From Campylobacterales bacterium (GTDB lineage: Bacteria > Campylobacterota > Campylobacteria > Campylobacterales > JACAEZ01), in NCBI GenBank assembly GCA_013388565.1, contig JACAEZ010000201.1:1-7378 (forward strand): 7,378 bases of DNA, given 5' to 3'. The notes under the pieces are model-generated. The model searched no databases. It saw only the letters and a program-made list of their open reading frames with translations, and had not been told where the DNA came from. Positions 1 to 5,883 of this stretch are shown in pieces. Positions within the stretch are counted from its first letter, which is position 1; each line of letters opens with the position of its first letter. Both the position numbers and the translations under genes were made by a program.

Positions 1-204
1 AAAAAGTTTTTAAAAAGTCAGCAGATTATAAAAGATAGTGAAGATAATTTGATTGTGAGATATGAGGTAAATAATAGTTTTGAGATAATAATATTAGTTA
101 AAAAATGGTTACCTTTTGTAAAAATATTGGAGCCTTTGAGCTTAAAATATGAGTTTGATAATTTATTAAGTAATTATTTAAAAAATGGAAACTATAAATG
201 TTAA
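1..204 (+). CDS. WYL-domain transcriptional regulator, C-terminal fragment (5' end outside window)
   Basis: An open frame enters from the left edge and ends at TAA 202-204, giving 67 residues. The sequence matches the C-terminal extension of WYL-domain regulators: a FLKSQQI start, a D-x-N-L-I-V-R-Y-E-V strand, then an E-I-I segment leading to VKKWLPFVKILEP and a final amphipathic helix. WYL proteins are usually winged-helix DNA-binding regulators that sense a ligand through the WYL domain, and several are known to control CRISPR-cas loci. The DNA-binding part lies outside the window, so the type of regulator cannot be judged. Its end overlaps the start of cas6 by 7 bases, which suggests that it is co-transcribed with the cas operon and may control it; that is inference. 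It was missed as an ORF only because it has no start in the window. Confidence 0.82.
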   Translation, partial: KKFLKSQQIIKDSEDNLIVRYEVNNSFEIIILVKKWLPFVKILEPLSLKYEFDNLLSNYLKNGNYKC

Positions 205-1040
205 AATATATAAAAATTGATATAAAAATTACAAACAATAGTTTAAACCTTCCAAAATTTATAGGTTCTATGATAAGAGGCGGTTTTGGAGTAGCTTTAA
301 AAGATACTGTTTGTATATATCACAAAAGAAAATGCGATGAGTGTTTTGCCACATCGTCATGCCTTTATTTTGATTTTTATGAGAAGGTAAATAGCTTTCA
401 TGAGTATCGATTTGAGTTTGAGATTGAACCTAAAGAGTTTGATTTTAGTATCTATTTGTACGGTGATAGCACAAAACATACCCCTTATGTACTAGCTAGT
501 TTGTTAAAGCTTTGCAGTGATGTTGGATTTGGTGTAAATCGTATAAAAGAGGATATTAAACAAATTTTTGTAAATGGAAATTTGGTTTATGAAAATGGTA
601 AATTTGGTGAGATGAATTATCATATTTTAGAGACAGAATTTAACAATTATGAAGAAAATATTAAAAATGTAAAAATAAAATTAAATTCACCTATTAGAAT
701 TAAACAAAACAACTATCTACAAAAAAAAGATTTAGATTTTTTAAGTGTATTAACTAGCATTTATCACAGATATTTAGAACTTTTAAAAAAGCCAAAAGAG
801 AGGCTAAATTATGAGCCTAAATTTGAAATTATTGATAAAAAGTTAGAGTTTGTTGATTTTCAAAGATATTCAAACCGAAAAAAGACAAAAATGACACTTG
901 GTGGCTTTATGGGTGAGATTATATTAAGCGAAATTGATAAAACAAGTTATGAACTGTTGAAAATTGGTGAAATTTTGGGTGTTGGTAAAAGTTCTGTTTT
1001 TGGGCTTGGGAGTATAAAAATAACAAAAGGATGTTCATGA
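198..1040 (+). CDS. cas6: Cas6 family CRISPR pre-crRNA processing endoribonuclease (RAMP)
   Basis: This 280-residue protein resembles the Cas6 RAMP family found with type III systems. Cas6 cuts CRISPR precursor RNA within each repeat to release crRNA. Visible features are an N-terminal FIGSMIRGGFGVALKD segment (about 21-36), a cysteine cluster C39, C46-x2-C49, C55 like that seen in many Cas6 proteins, and a C-terminal glycine-rich loop GVGKSSVFGLG (261-271) typical of RAMP ferredoxin folds. The catalytic residues of Cas6 vary between families and I cannot assign them. The ATG at 198 overlaps the upstream regulator gene by 7 bases and has no strong ribosome binding site, so translation is probably coupled. 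Its TGA overlaps the start of cas10 in an ATGA. Position at the head of a csm operon supports the call. Confidence 0.87.
   Translation: MLKYIKIDIKITNNSLNLPKFIGSMIRGGFGVALKDTVCIYHKRKCDECFATSSCLYFDFYEKVNSFHEYRFEFEIEPKEFDFSIYLYGDSTKHTPYVLASLLKLCSDVGFGVNRIKEDIKQIFVNGNLVYENGKFGEMNYHILETEFNNYEENIKNVKIKLNSPIRIKQNNYLQKKDLDFLSVLTSIYHRYLELLKKPKERLNYEPKFEIIDKKLEFVDFQRYSNRKKTKMTLGGFMGEIILSEIDKTSYELLKIGEILGVGKSSVFGLGSIKITKGCS
1025..1031 (+). promoter_or_regulatory. Ribosome binding site of cas10
   Basis: AAAAGGA lies 5 bases before the ATG at 1037. It would overlap the alternative in-frame ATG at 1031, so it favours 1037 as the true start and gives the ATGA overlap with the cas6 stop. The csm4/csm5 junction has almost the same arrangement. 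Confidence 0.7.
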
Positions 1041-1435
1041 GAGAGATTGATTTAGTTGCAGTTGCTGGATTTTTGCATGATATTGGTAAGTTTGCTCAAA
1101 GAGCGGAGGTTTATGATAAAGATAGTAGATATGCTGGGAATATAAATGTTTATAGCCCTAAAAATCGTCATGGAGTAAATACCCATCTTCATGCGGTTTG
1201 TTCTGCTTTGGCGGTTGATGATTTGTTTTATGATAGACAAAACGGAGATGATTTTAAAAAACCTATAAAGCCAAACATGAAACCATTTGGTATAGAAGAT
1301 AACAGTAGCTTTATAAATACTTTAGCAAAACACCATAAACCCCAGAGTAGCTATGAGTGGATAATCGCTATGGCTGATAGAATATCGAGCGGTTTTGAGA
1401 GAGAAGATAAATTTGATGAGTATAACAATTTATAA
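1037..1435 (+). CDS. Cas10 N-terminal HD-domain fragment (ends at premature TAA)
   Basis: If the TAA is a real stop, this is the 132-residue product made from the 5' part of cas10. It holds almost exactly the HD nuclease domain: FLHDIGKFAQRA with H14-D15 at the N-terminus, a histidine-rich middle (HGVNTHLHAV), then AKHHKPQSS and ADRISSGFER, the usual end of the Csm1 HD domain. In Csm complexes this domain is the single-stranded DNase activated by target RNA. Detached from the Palm domains, it would probably not be held in the complex. The alternative start at 1031 adds only two residues and is less well placed relative to the AAAAGGA site. Confidence 0.75.
   Translation: MREIDLVAVAGFLHDIGKFAQRAEVYDKDSRYAGNINVYSPKNRHGVNTHLHAVCSALAVDDLFYDRQNGDDFKKPIKPNMKPFGIEDNSSFINTLAKHHKPQSSYEWIIAMADRISSGFEREDKFDEYNNL
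1433..1435 (+). other. In-frame TAA interrupting cas10
   Basis: The context is TTA TAA GAC. The frame before it (1031-1432) and after it (1436-3424) is the same, with conserved Csm1-type sequence on both sides. A single base change, for example to TAT, CAA, GAA or AAA, would restore a full-length protein. The upstream and downstream genes use TAA and TGA as ordinary stops, so a changed genetic code is not indicated. Confidence 0.9.
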
Positions 1436-1648
1436 GACAATTCAAACTACAAAACTCAAAGGCTTAGTGCTATTTGGAATGAGATTGACCCAAAAATTAA
1501 TGATGATTTTAAGCTTAGTACATTTGATACAAAAAATATTTTCACTCAAAAAGCTTATGACGGAGATGTAAAAGAGTATAAAGATTTATGGAACCAATTT
1601 GAAAAAAGTTTAACAAATCATAAATATTTTAACAATTCAAATGTATAT

Positions 1649-3427
1649 TTGCATAATATTGACTCTATTTTTATGAAATATTTAAGCTTTATTCCATCAA
1701 CAACAATCGAATATAATATTCCAAATGTGCCACTTTATGACCATCTAAAGTCATCAGCTATATTTGCAAGTTCGCTTTATAGTTACCATGAAGATGATTT
1801 AGATATTGAAAAAATCAAAGATTTAGAAACTAAAAAATTTTTAATCATTGCTGGAGATTTTTTTGGTATTCAAAAGTTTATATTTGATGATGTACCTGCC
1901 AAAAAGGCATCAAAAACACTTAGAGGTAAAAGTGCATTCATTCAAATTTTGACAAAACTTATCTCATTTTATATTGTTGAAAAACTAAATTTAAGCTATT
2001 TAAATATTGTCTCCACCGCTGCTGGAAAATTTGAAATTGTTGGGTGTATAAAAGATGTTGAAAAACTCAAACAGATACAAAAAGAGCTTGATGAGTTTTT
2101 TTTAGAGTTTAGTTTTGGTGAATATGGTGTTGGGATTAGTTATATTGAAGCTAGTGGTGAGGATTTTCAATCTAAAAACTATGCGAAACTTAGAGAACAG
2201 TTGAGTTTGAAAGTCGAAGAAAAAAAGTATAAAAAGTTTGATTTACAAAATATAAATGCCGTTTTTGATGTTGAGATAAAAGATAATCTTTGTGGGTATT
2301 GCAATAAAAGATTTAGTGAAAGTGAAGATAAACCTTGTAAATTCTGCGATATTTTTATAAAAATTGGTGAAAAACTTGCAAAAAGTGATTTTTTAAGAGT
2401 ATCTAAAACAAAACAAAAAGATGATGATTTAAAAATATTTAACTATTTTATAGGCTTTGATGATAGAGTAACTGAACAAACTTTGGCTATTTTTGACATT
2501 TCAAAAGATGAAGAGTTTAAAAATTTTGCAAAATGGGAGCTAAAAAGTTATGTAGCATTAAATGAAGATGAAGAGATTGCTACATTTAAAGAGTTGGCAA
2601 AAAAATCATTTGGTGAGTTTGAAAATGGCAAAAGAGTCTCTGGAATAGAGGCTATGATGACACTAAAAGCTGATGTTGATGGTATGGGTGATTTATTGAA
2701 AAAAGAAAAGAGCGGTGTGCCACTTTTTTCATCTTATGCAAAATTTAACTTTTTTTCAAGATTGATTGATTACTTTTTTAGTGTAAATGTGCCAAAAATG
2801 ATGAGAGAAAAATATCCAAATAGCTACACAATATTTGCTGGTGGCGATGATTTGTATTTGGTTGGTGCATGGCATGAAATTTTAGATTTATCAAGAGATA
2901 TAAGAGTTGAATTTGGCAAATTTTCAAAAGAGTGTTTGACGATTTCAATGGGACTTATACTAACAAAACCAAATAAACCTATTAAATTTATATCAGATAT
3001 TGCAGAAGAGTCACTTGAAAAATCAAAACATTTTGAGAGAAAAAACAAAAAAAGTAAAGATGCGATAACTGTTTTTGAAGAGAGTATCGGTTTTGAAGAG
3101 TTTTTGGATAGTGAAAATTTAGTATATTTGATTGGTGAGCTTGAAAGAGTTGATAAGGATATTTTTAAGCTTAACACATCGTTTATTTATACAATGATTG
3201 ATTTTTGTAACATGAGTAAAAATATAGATGAAAAAATTGAAAATACAATGTGGAAATCTAAATTTAGATACTTTACATATAGAAATGTTTTTGAAAAGAT
3301 AAAAGATAATCAAACAGATGAGATTGAAAGTTTTTTAAATTTACTTCAAATGATGATAGACAAACATCCAAAAGCTACAAAAATAGCACTGTTTGAGTTT
3401 GTTTATAAAAGAAGAGAGTCATCATGA
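1649..3427 (+). CDS. Cas10 C-terminal fragment: Palm domains, zinc finger and GGDD cyclase motif
   Basis: This is the long open segment after the premature stop: 592 residues if begun at TTG 1649, while the first in-frame ATG is at 1673. Neither start has a recognisable ribosome binding site, so independent translation is doubtful. The segment carries both Palm domains, the four-cysteine zinc site (nucleotides 2291-2347) and the intact GGDD motif (2840-2851) used for cyclic oligoadenylate synthesis, followed by the helical C-terminal domain that contacts Csm2 and the crRNA-target duplex. It lacks only the HD domain and the short linker encoded by 1436-1648. Its TGA overlaps the mntA ATG (ATGA at 3424-3427), so ribosomes translating this segment would feed into mntA. 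Confidence 0.7.
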   Translation: MHNIDSIFMKYLSFIPSTTIEYNIPNVPLYDHLKSSAIFASSLYSYHEDDLDIEKIKDLETKKFLIIAGDFFGIQKFIFDDVPAKKASKTLRGKSAFIQILTKLISFYIVEKLNLSYLNIVSTAAGKFEIVGCIKDVEKLKQIQKELDEFFLEFSFGEYGVGISYIEASGEDFQSKNYAKLREQLSLKVEEKKYKKFDLQNINAVFDVEIKDNLCGYCNKRFSESEDKPCKFCDIFIKIGEKLAKSDFLRVSKTKQKDDDLKIFNYFIGFDDRVTEQTLAIFDISKDEEFKNFAKWELKSYVALNEDEEIATFKELAKKSFGEFENGKRVSGIEAMMTLKADVDGMGDLLKKEKSGVPLFSSYAKFNFFSRLIDYFFSVNVPKMMREKYPNSYTIFAGGDDLYLVGAWHEILDLSRDIRVEFGKFSKECLTISMGLILTKPNKPIKFISDIAEESLEKSKHFERKNKKSKDAITVFEESIGFEEFLDSENLVYLIGELERVDKDIFKLNTSFIYTMIDFCNMSKNIDEKIENTMWKSKFRYFTYRNVFEKIKDNQTDEIESFLNLLQMMIDKHPKATKIALFEFVYKRRESS

Positions 3428-3732
3428 ACAAATCTGAAATATTAGATTATTTAAAAGATATAAAGCCTACTTTAGAACAAAAAGGTGTTGAAAAACTTGG
3501 ACTTTTTGGAAGTTTTGCAAAAGATAGTCAAAATGAGTTTAGTGATATTGATATTGCTTTTAAACTAAAAAGTGATTTTTTGAAAACTTATGATGTTTGG
3601 AGATATTTTGATTTAACAAAAGATATAAAAGAGCTTGTATCGTCAAAATTTCATAAAAAAAGTGACATCTTTGACTTAGATAGTGCAAGTGATTTGAGAG
3701 AGATTATTTTTAAAGAGGTGATTTATGTGTAA
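3424..3732 (+). CDS. mntA: MntA-like minimal nucleotidyltransferase antitoxin (type VII TA)
   Basis: This 102-residue protein has the minimal nucleotidyltransferase signature G29-S30-x10-D41-x-D43 (GSFAKDSQNEFSDID), with D81 in FHKKSDIFDL as a likely third metal-binding carboxylate. In the MntA-HepT family this enzyme adds AMP units to a tyrosine of the HEPN toxin and so silences it. It is followed at once by a HepT gene, with an 8-base overlap, in the usual antitoxin-then-toxin order. Its ATG lies inside the cas10 stop (ATGA), with only a weak purine-rich stretch GAAGAGAG (3411-3418) as a binding site, so its translation is probably coupled to cas10. Base composition looks like the surrounding cas genes. 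Family assignment is firm; activity on this particular partner is inferred. Confidence 0.9.
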   Translation: MNKSEILDYLKDIKPTLEQKGVEKLGLFGSFAKDSQNEFSDIDIAFKLKSDFLKTYDVWRYFDLTKDIKELVSSKFHKKSDIFDLDSASDLREIIFKEVIYV

Positions 3733-4078
3733 AAAGATTAAAAGATTGGAAACAATATCAAAAAAAATCACATTTATAGAAAATATTGTAAAAGATAGTG
3801 GTTCTATCACAAAAGCTTTAGCAGATGAACAAAATGCAAGGGCTTCAATACTTATGCACTTGACATCTATTGCTGAACAGTTTGACAAATTATCAAAAGA
3901 TGGTGAATTTGAAATTTTGAGTAGGTTTGATAAAGAGGATTTAAAAGGAACTTACGATGTTAGAACATTTATAGCTCATGATTATGAAGGGGTAAATTTA
4001 ACAATTATAGAGTATGTAATTCGAGAAAAGTTACCAAAAATGCAAAAAGTTATAAATGATATTTTGGAAAATGTATAA
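3725..4078 (+). CDS. hepT: HepT-like HEPN ribonuclease toxin (type VII TA)
   Basis: This is a 117-residue all-helical HEPN (DUF86/HepT) protein. The key motif R80-T-F-I-A-H85-D-Y87 fits R-x4-H-x-Y exactly. Arginine and histidine form the RNase site of the HEPN dimer, and the tyrosine is the residue that MntA enzymes modify with AMP in characterised pairs. Known HepT toxins are RNases that stop growth, with tRNA reported as a target. A binding site GAGG (3715-3718) lies 6 bases upstream of the ATG, inside the end of mntA. All active-site residues are present, so an active toxin is expected. The 28 bases that follow (4079-4106) are the largest true intergenic gap in the operon and hold the csm2 ribosome binding site. 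Confidence 0.9.
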   Translation: MCKKIKRLETISKKITFIENIVKDSGSITKALADEQNARASILMHLTSIAEQFDKLSKDGEFEILSRFDKEDLKGTYDVRTFIAHDYEGVNLTIIEYVIREKLPKMQKVINDILENV

Positions 4079-4095
4079 ATACAAACTAAAAATTT

Positions 4096-4101
4096 AAGGA
4101 G
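4096..4101 (+). promoter_or_regulatory. Strong ribosome binding site of csm2
   Basis: AAGGAG lies 5 bases before the ATG at 4107. It is the best-matching Shine-Dalgarno sequence in the first half of the operon. It would let csm2 be translated independently of hepT, unlike the overlapping genes upstream. Confidence 0.75.
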
Positions 4102-4106
4102 TTGAG

Positions 4107-4490
4107 ATGAATTTTGATTTGAAAAATTTGAATGGGTTGTTTGATACAACGGCTGAAAATATAGCAAAAGAGATTTTTGGAGGTGGTAAAGAGCCTGATA
4201 CTAGTAAAACACAAGTTAGAAATTTTTACGAAAAGCTACTTGAATATCATGAGATGGTTTTTATTGAAGCTAAAAATTTTAGTGATATTTTGCCACTTAT
4301 AAAGATGTTGAACTCTAAAGTGGCTTATGCAAAAGGGCGAAAAAAGATAAGAGATAAGTTTGCTGAATTTATGAAAAATGGGGTTACTCAAATAAATTCA
4401 AAAGAGGATTTAGATAGATTTAAACTACTTTTTGAGGCAGTTTTAGGATTTTTTGTTGGAATTGAAGGTGAAAGAAAGGGGAAAAATTAA
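4107..4490 (+). CDS. csm2: Csm2, small subunit of the type III-A complex
   Basis: This 127-residue helical protein matches Csm2. It carries the family segments TSKTQVRNFYE (32-42) and LPLIKMLNSKVAYAKGRK (62-79), followed by a helix resembling EDLDRFKLLFEAVLGFF. Several Csm2 copies line the inner filament of the Csm complex and contact the crRNA-target RNA duplex together with Csm3; it has no catalytic role. Length and position just before csm3 are normal for the family. What is unusual is the mntA-hepT pair separating it from cas10. One base separates its stop from the csm3 start. Confidence 0.92.
   Translation: MNFDLKNLNGLFDTTAENIAKEIFGGGKEPDTSKTQVRNFYEKLLEYHEMVFIEAKNFSDILPLIKMLNSKVAYAKGRKKIRDKFAEFMKNGVTQINSKEDLDRFKLLFEAVLGFFVGIEGERKGKN
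4475..4481 (+). promoter_or_regulatory. Ribosome binding site of csm3
   Basis: AAAGGGG lies 10 bases before the ATG at 4492, inside the end of csm2. It supports 4492 over the upstream in-frame ATG at 4453, which has no such site and would add 13 residues not typical of Csm3. Confidence 0.6.
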
Positions 4491-4491
4491 C

Positions 4492-5172
4492 ATGAAAATA
4501 GTAAAAATCGAAGGACAAATAGAGTTATTAAGCGGTCTTCATATCGGTGGCGGAGATGATGTTATGAGAATTGGTGGGATTGATAACCCTGTTATTAAAG
4601 ATATAAATTCAAATAAACCATATATCCCTGGAAGTAGCTTAAAAGGTAAAATGAGGTCACTTCTGGAGTGGTATTATGGGCTTGTTGGTGTTAGTGGTGG
4701 AGATGTTTTTAGTTCAAAATTTTTAGATGAAAAAAAGTATCCGCAAATTACTCAAAACAAAGCTAAGGCAGAACTTTTGCTTAAAATATTTGGTGATAGC
4801 GGTGATAAGAGTGAAGATTTTGGCATAACTAGAATTAGTGTTGGGGATTGTAAATTGTCAAAAGAGAGTGAAAACTTAAAACATACAGAAGCAAAATATG
4901 AAAATGTAATCGATAGAAAAAGTGGAACAGCTAGTAACCCTAGACAAACAGAGAGAGTCCCTGCTGGAGTGAAGTTTGATTTTGATATTAGAGTTAAGAT
5001 TTTAAATGATGATAATAAAGAGGATTTTTTAAAAGCGATATGTACAGCTTTAAAACTTGTTGAGTATGACTATTTGGGTGGAAATGGTAGTCGTGGTTAT
5101 GGAAGAGTTAAGTTTCATCTAAATCATGAAGAGTATAAAAAGGTTTATGAAGATATAAAATTAGGAGAATAA
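4492..5172 (+). CDS. csm3: Csm3, RAMP backbone subunit and target RNase
   Basis: Read from ATG 4492 the protein has 226 residues, the usual Csm3 size. It begins with SGLHIGGGDD (14-23), followed by IGGIDNPVIKD. D31 in that motif aligns with the catalytic aspartate known from Csm3 (D33 in Streptococcus thermophilus), so target RNA cleavage should be intact. PYIPGSSLKGKMRSLLE (43-59) is a hallmark of the family, and GGNGSRGYGR near 196-205 is the C-terminal glycine-rich loop. Multiple Csm3 copies form the crRNA-binding backbone and cut target RNA at 6-base intervals. Normally csm4 follows directly; here a UPF0175/PIN pair intervenes. Confidence 0.95.
   Translation: MKIVKIEGQIELLSGLHIGGGDDVMRIGGIDNPVIKDINSNKPYIPGSSLKGKMRSLLEWYYGLVGVSGGDVFSSKFLDEKKYPQITQNKAKAELLLKIFGDSGDKSEDFGITRISVGDCKLSKESENLKHTEAKYENVIDRKSGTASNPRQTERVPAGVKFDFDIRVKILNDDNKEDFLKAICTALKLVEYDYLGGNGSRGYGRVKFHLNHEEYKKVYEDIKLGE
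5163..5168 (+). promoter_or_regulatory. Ribosome binding site of the UPF0175 gene
   Basis: AGGAGA lies 5 bases before the ATG at 5174 and overlaps the last codons of csm3. A strong site on the presumed antitoxin, compared with the weak AAAGAG before the PIN gene, would favour more antitoxin than toxin. Confidence 0.65.
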
Positions 5173-5173
5173 C

Positions 5174-5410
5174 ATGACTTTAGCTATAGATTTTCCTGAT
5201 GATTTGTTGGTTCATTTTGACAAAGTAGAACTTCAACAAGAGATAAAAAAAGATAGTGCATTAATGCTTTATAAAAAAGGGAAAATATCTCTATCAAAAG
5301 CTTCAGAGTTGGCTGATATGGATATATATTCGTTTATGAATGAGTGTAAGATTTATGATATTGTAACTCTTAGCATATCAAAAGATGAGCTTGAAAAAGA
5401 GATTTTATGA
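5174..5410 (+). CDS. UPF0175 family small protein, probable antitoxin
   Basis: This 78-residue protein has the UPF0175 pattern: an N-terminal strand and FPDDLL, a helix ending in ALMLYKKGKISLSKASELAD (about 29-48), then MDIYSFMNECK and an acidic tail. UPF0175 proteins are small, putatively DNA-binding (helix-turn-helix-like around 37-55) and are commonly encoded just upstream of PIN-domain DUF3368 proteins. On that basis they are predicted antitoxins. Here the stop overlaps the PIN gene start in an ATGA (5407-5410). Only 1 base separates it from csm3. Like other antitoxins it might repress its own operon, but no operator repeat is visible nearby. Confidence 0.82.
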   Translation: MTLAIDFPDDLLVHFDKVELQQEIKKDSALMLYKKGKISLSKASELADMDIYSFMNECKIYDIVTLSISKDELEKEIL

Positions 5411-5883
5411 TTTTAATTTGTGACAGTTCAGCATTGATTGCTTTAGCAATATGCGATAAATTAGATTTGTTAGAAAAATTATTTCATAAAGTTGCCATTC
5501 CAAAAGCAGTTTTTTATGAAGTTACAAATAGCAATAAGCCAGAAGCTGAAAAATTAAAACTTTTTTTGAAAGATAAAATTTGTGATATTGATTTGAAAAG
5601 TTACATATTATCAGATTTTACACTCCAAATTGGTGAATTAGAAGTTATGGCACTTTATAAAAATTTAAATGCTGATAGATTATTGATAGATGATAAAAAA
5701 GCGAAAAAAGTGGCTATTGCAAATGGTATTAAAGTTATAGGTTCACTTGGAGTTTTATTGTCTGCCAAAAAAATAAATCTTATCAATGAAATCAAAACAA
5801 GTATCGAGATGATAAAAAGTTCAAATATTTTTATTGATGACAAAACAATCAAAATAGTGCTTGAATTAGCAGGAGAGATTTAA
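5407..5883 (+). CDS. PIN-domain DUF3368 protein, probable RNase toxin
   Basis: This 158-residue PIN-like protein has features of DUF3368: N-terminal CDSSALIALA with D6, a second acidic site E38 in AVFYEV, then GELEVMAL (76-83) with E79, IDDKKAKKVA with D95 and D96, and the family segment GIKVIGSLGVLLSAKK. The acidic residues D6, E38, E79 and D95/D96 fit a metal-dependent PIN nuclease site. PIN toxins of this sort cleave RNA in cells when their antitoxin is lost; the target here is unknown. The TAA directly abuts the csm4 ATG, and its last codons contain the csm4 ribosome binding site, so the pair is built tightly into the csm operon. No truncation is visible. Confidence 0.86.
   Translation: MILICDSSALIALAICDKLDLLEKLFHKVAIPKAVFYEVTNSNKPEAEKLKLFLKDKICDIDLKSYILSDFTLQIGELEVMALYKNLNADRLLIDDKKAKKVAIANGIKVIGSLGVLLSAKKINLINEIKTSIEMIKSSNIFIDDKTIKIVLELAGEI
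5871..5876 (+). promoter_or_regulatory. Ribosome binding site of csm4
   Basis: AGGAGA lies 7 bases before the ATG at 5884, within the last codons of the PIN gene. It fixes the csm4 start directly after the PIN stop codon. Confidence 0.65.

Larger units (their letters stand above)
1037..3427 (+). pseudogene. cas10: cas10/csm1 with a single in-frame stop codon (type III-A large subunit)
   Basis: Read through the TAA at 1433-1435, this frame encodes a complete Cas10/Csm1 of 796 codon positions, close to the family's usual length. Cas10 is the large subunit of the Csm complex. It binds the crRNA 5' end, cuts DNA through its HD domain and makes cyclic oligoadenylate through its Palm domains when target RNA is bound. 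Domains, numbering from ATG 1037 and counting the stop as position 133, are: HD domain (H14-D15), first Palm (around 270-284, AGDFFGIQKFIF), zinc-binding C419-x2-C422 and C434-x2-C437, second Palm with A-D546-V-D548, and G602-G603-D604-D605. No other lesion is visible. Bases 1436-1648 still read as Csm1-like protein (NYKTQRLSAIWNEI), so the lesion is a point nonsense change, not a frameshift or insertion. It could be a true mutation, a sequencing error or a translated stop; the sequence alone cannot say which. Confidence 0.88.

Noticed and set aside
1436..1648. Apparent non-coding gap or small insertion element
   Set aside because: It reads as uninterrupted Csm1-like protein in the cas10 frame; no inverted repeats or target duplications are visible.
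721..2103. A8 tract in cas6 (721-728) and T8 tract in cas10 (2096-2103) as phase-variation switches
   Set aside because: Such tracts are expected by chance in a sequence this AT-rich, both frames are intact there, and they do not coincide with the cas10 stop.
2824..3313. Two antisense open frames (2824-3177 and 3119-3313, - strand)
   Set aside because: They lie opposite conserved Cas10 coding sequence, have low-complexity composition and no recognisable family, and look like shadows of the AT-rich + strand gene.
1031..3427. Programmed frameshift, or two separate genes, in place of one interrupted cas10
   Set aside because: Both segments are in the same frame and the 213 bases between them translate into Csm1-like sequence, so no frame change is needed and the second segment lacks a credible start site.
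4453..4491. Upstream ATG for csm3 inside csm2
   Set aside because: It adds 13 charged residues not expected in Csm3. ATG 4492 follows the csm2 stop and has AAAGGGG before it.
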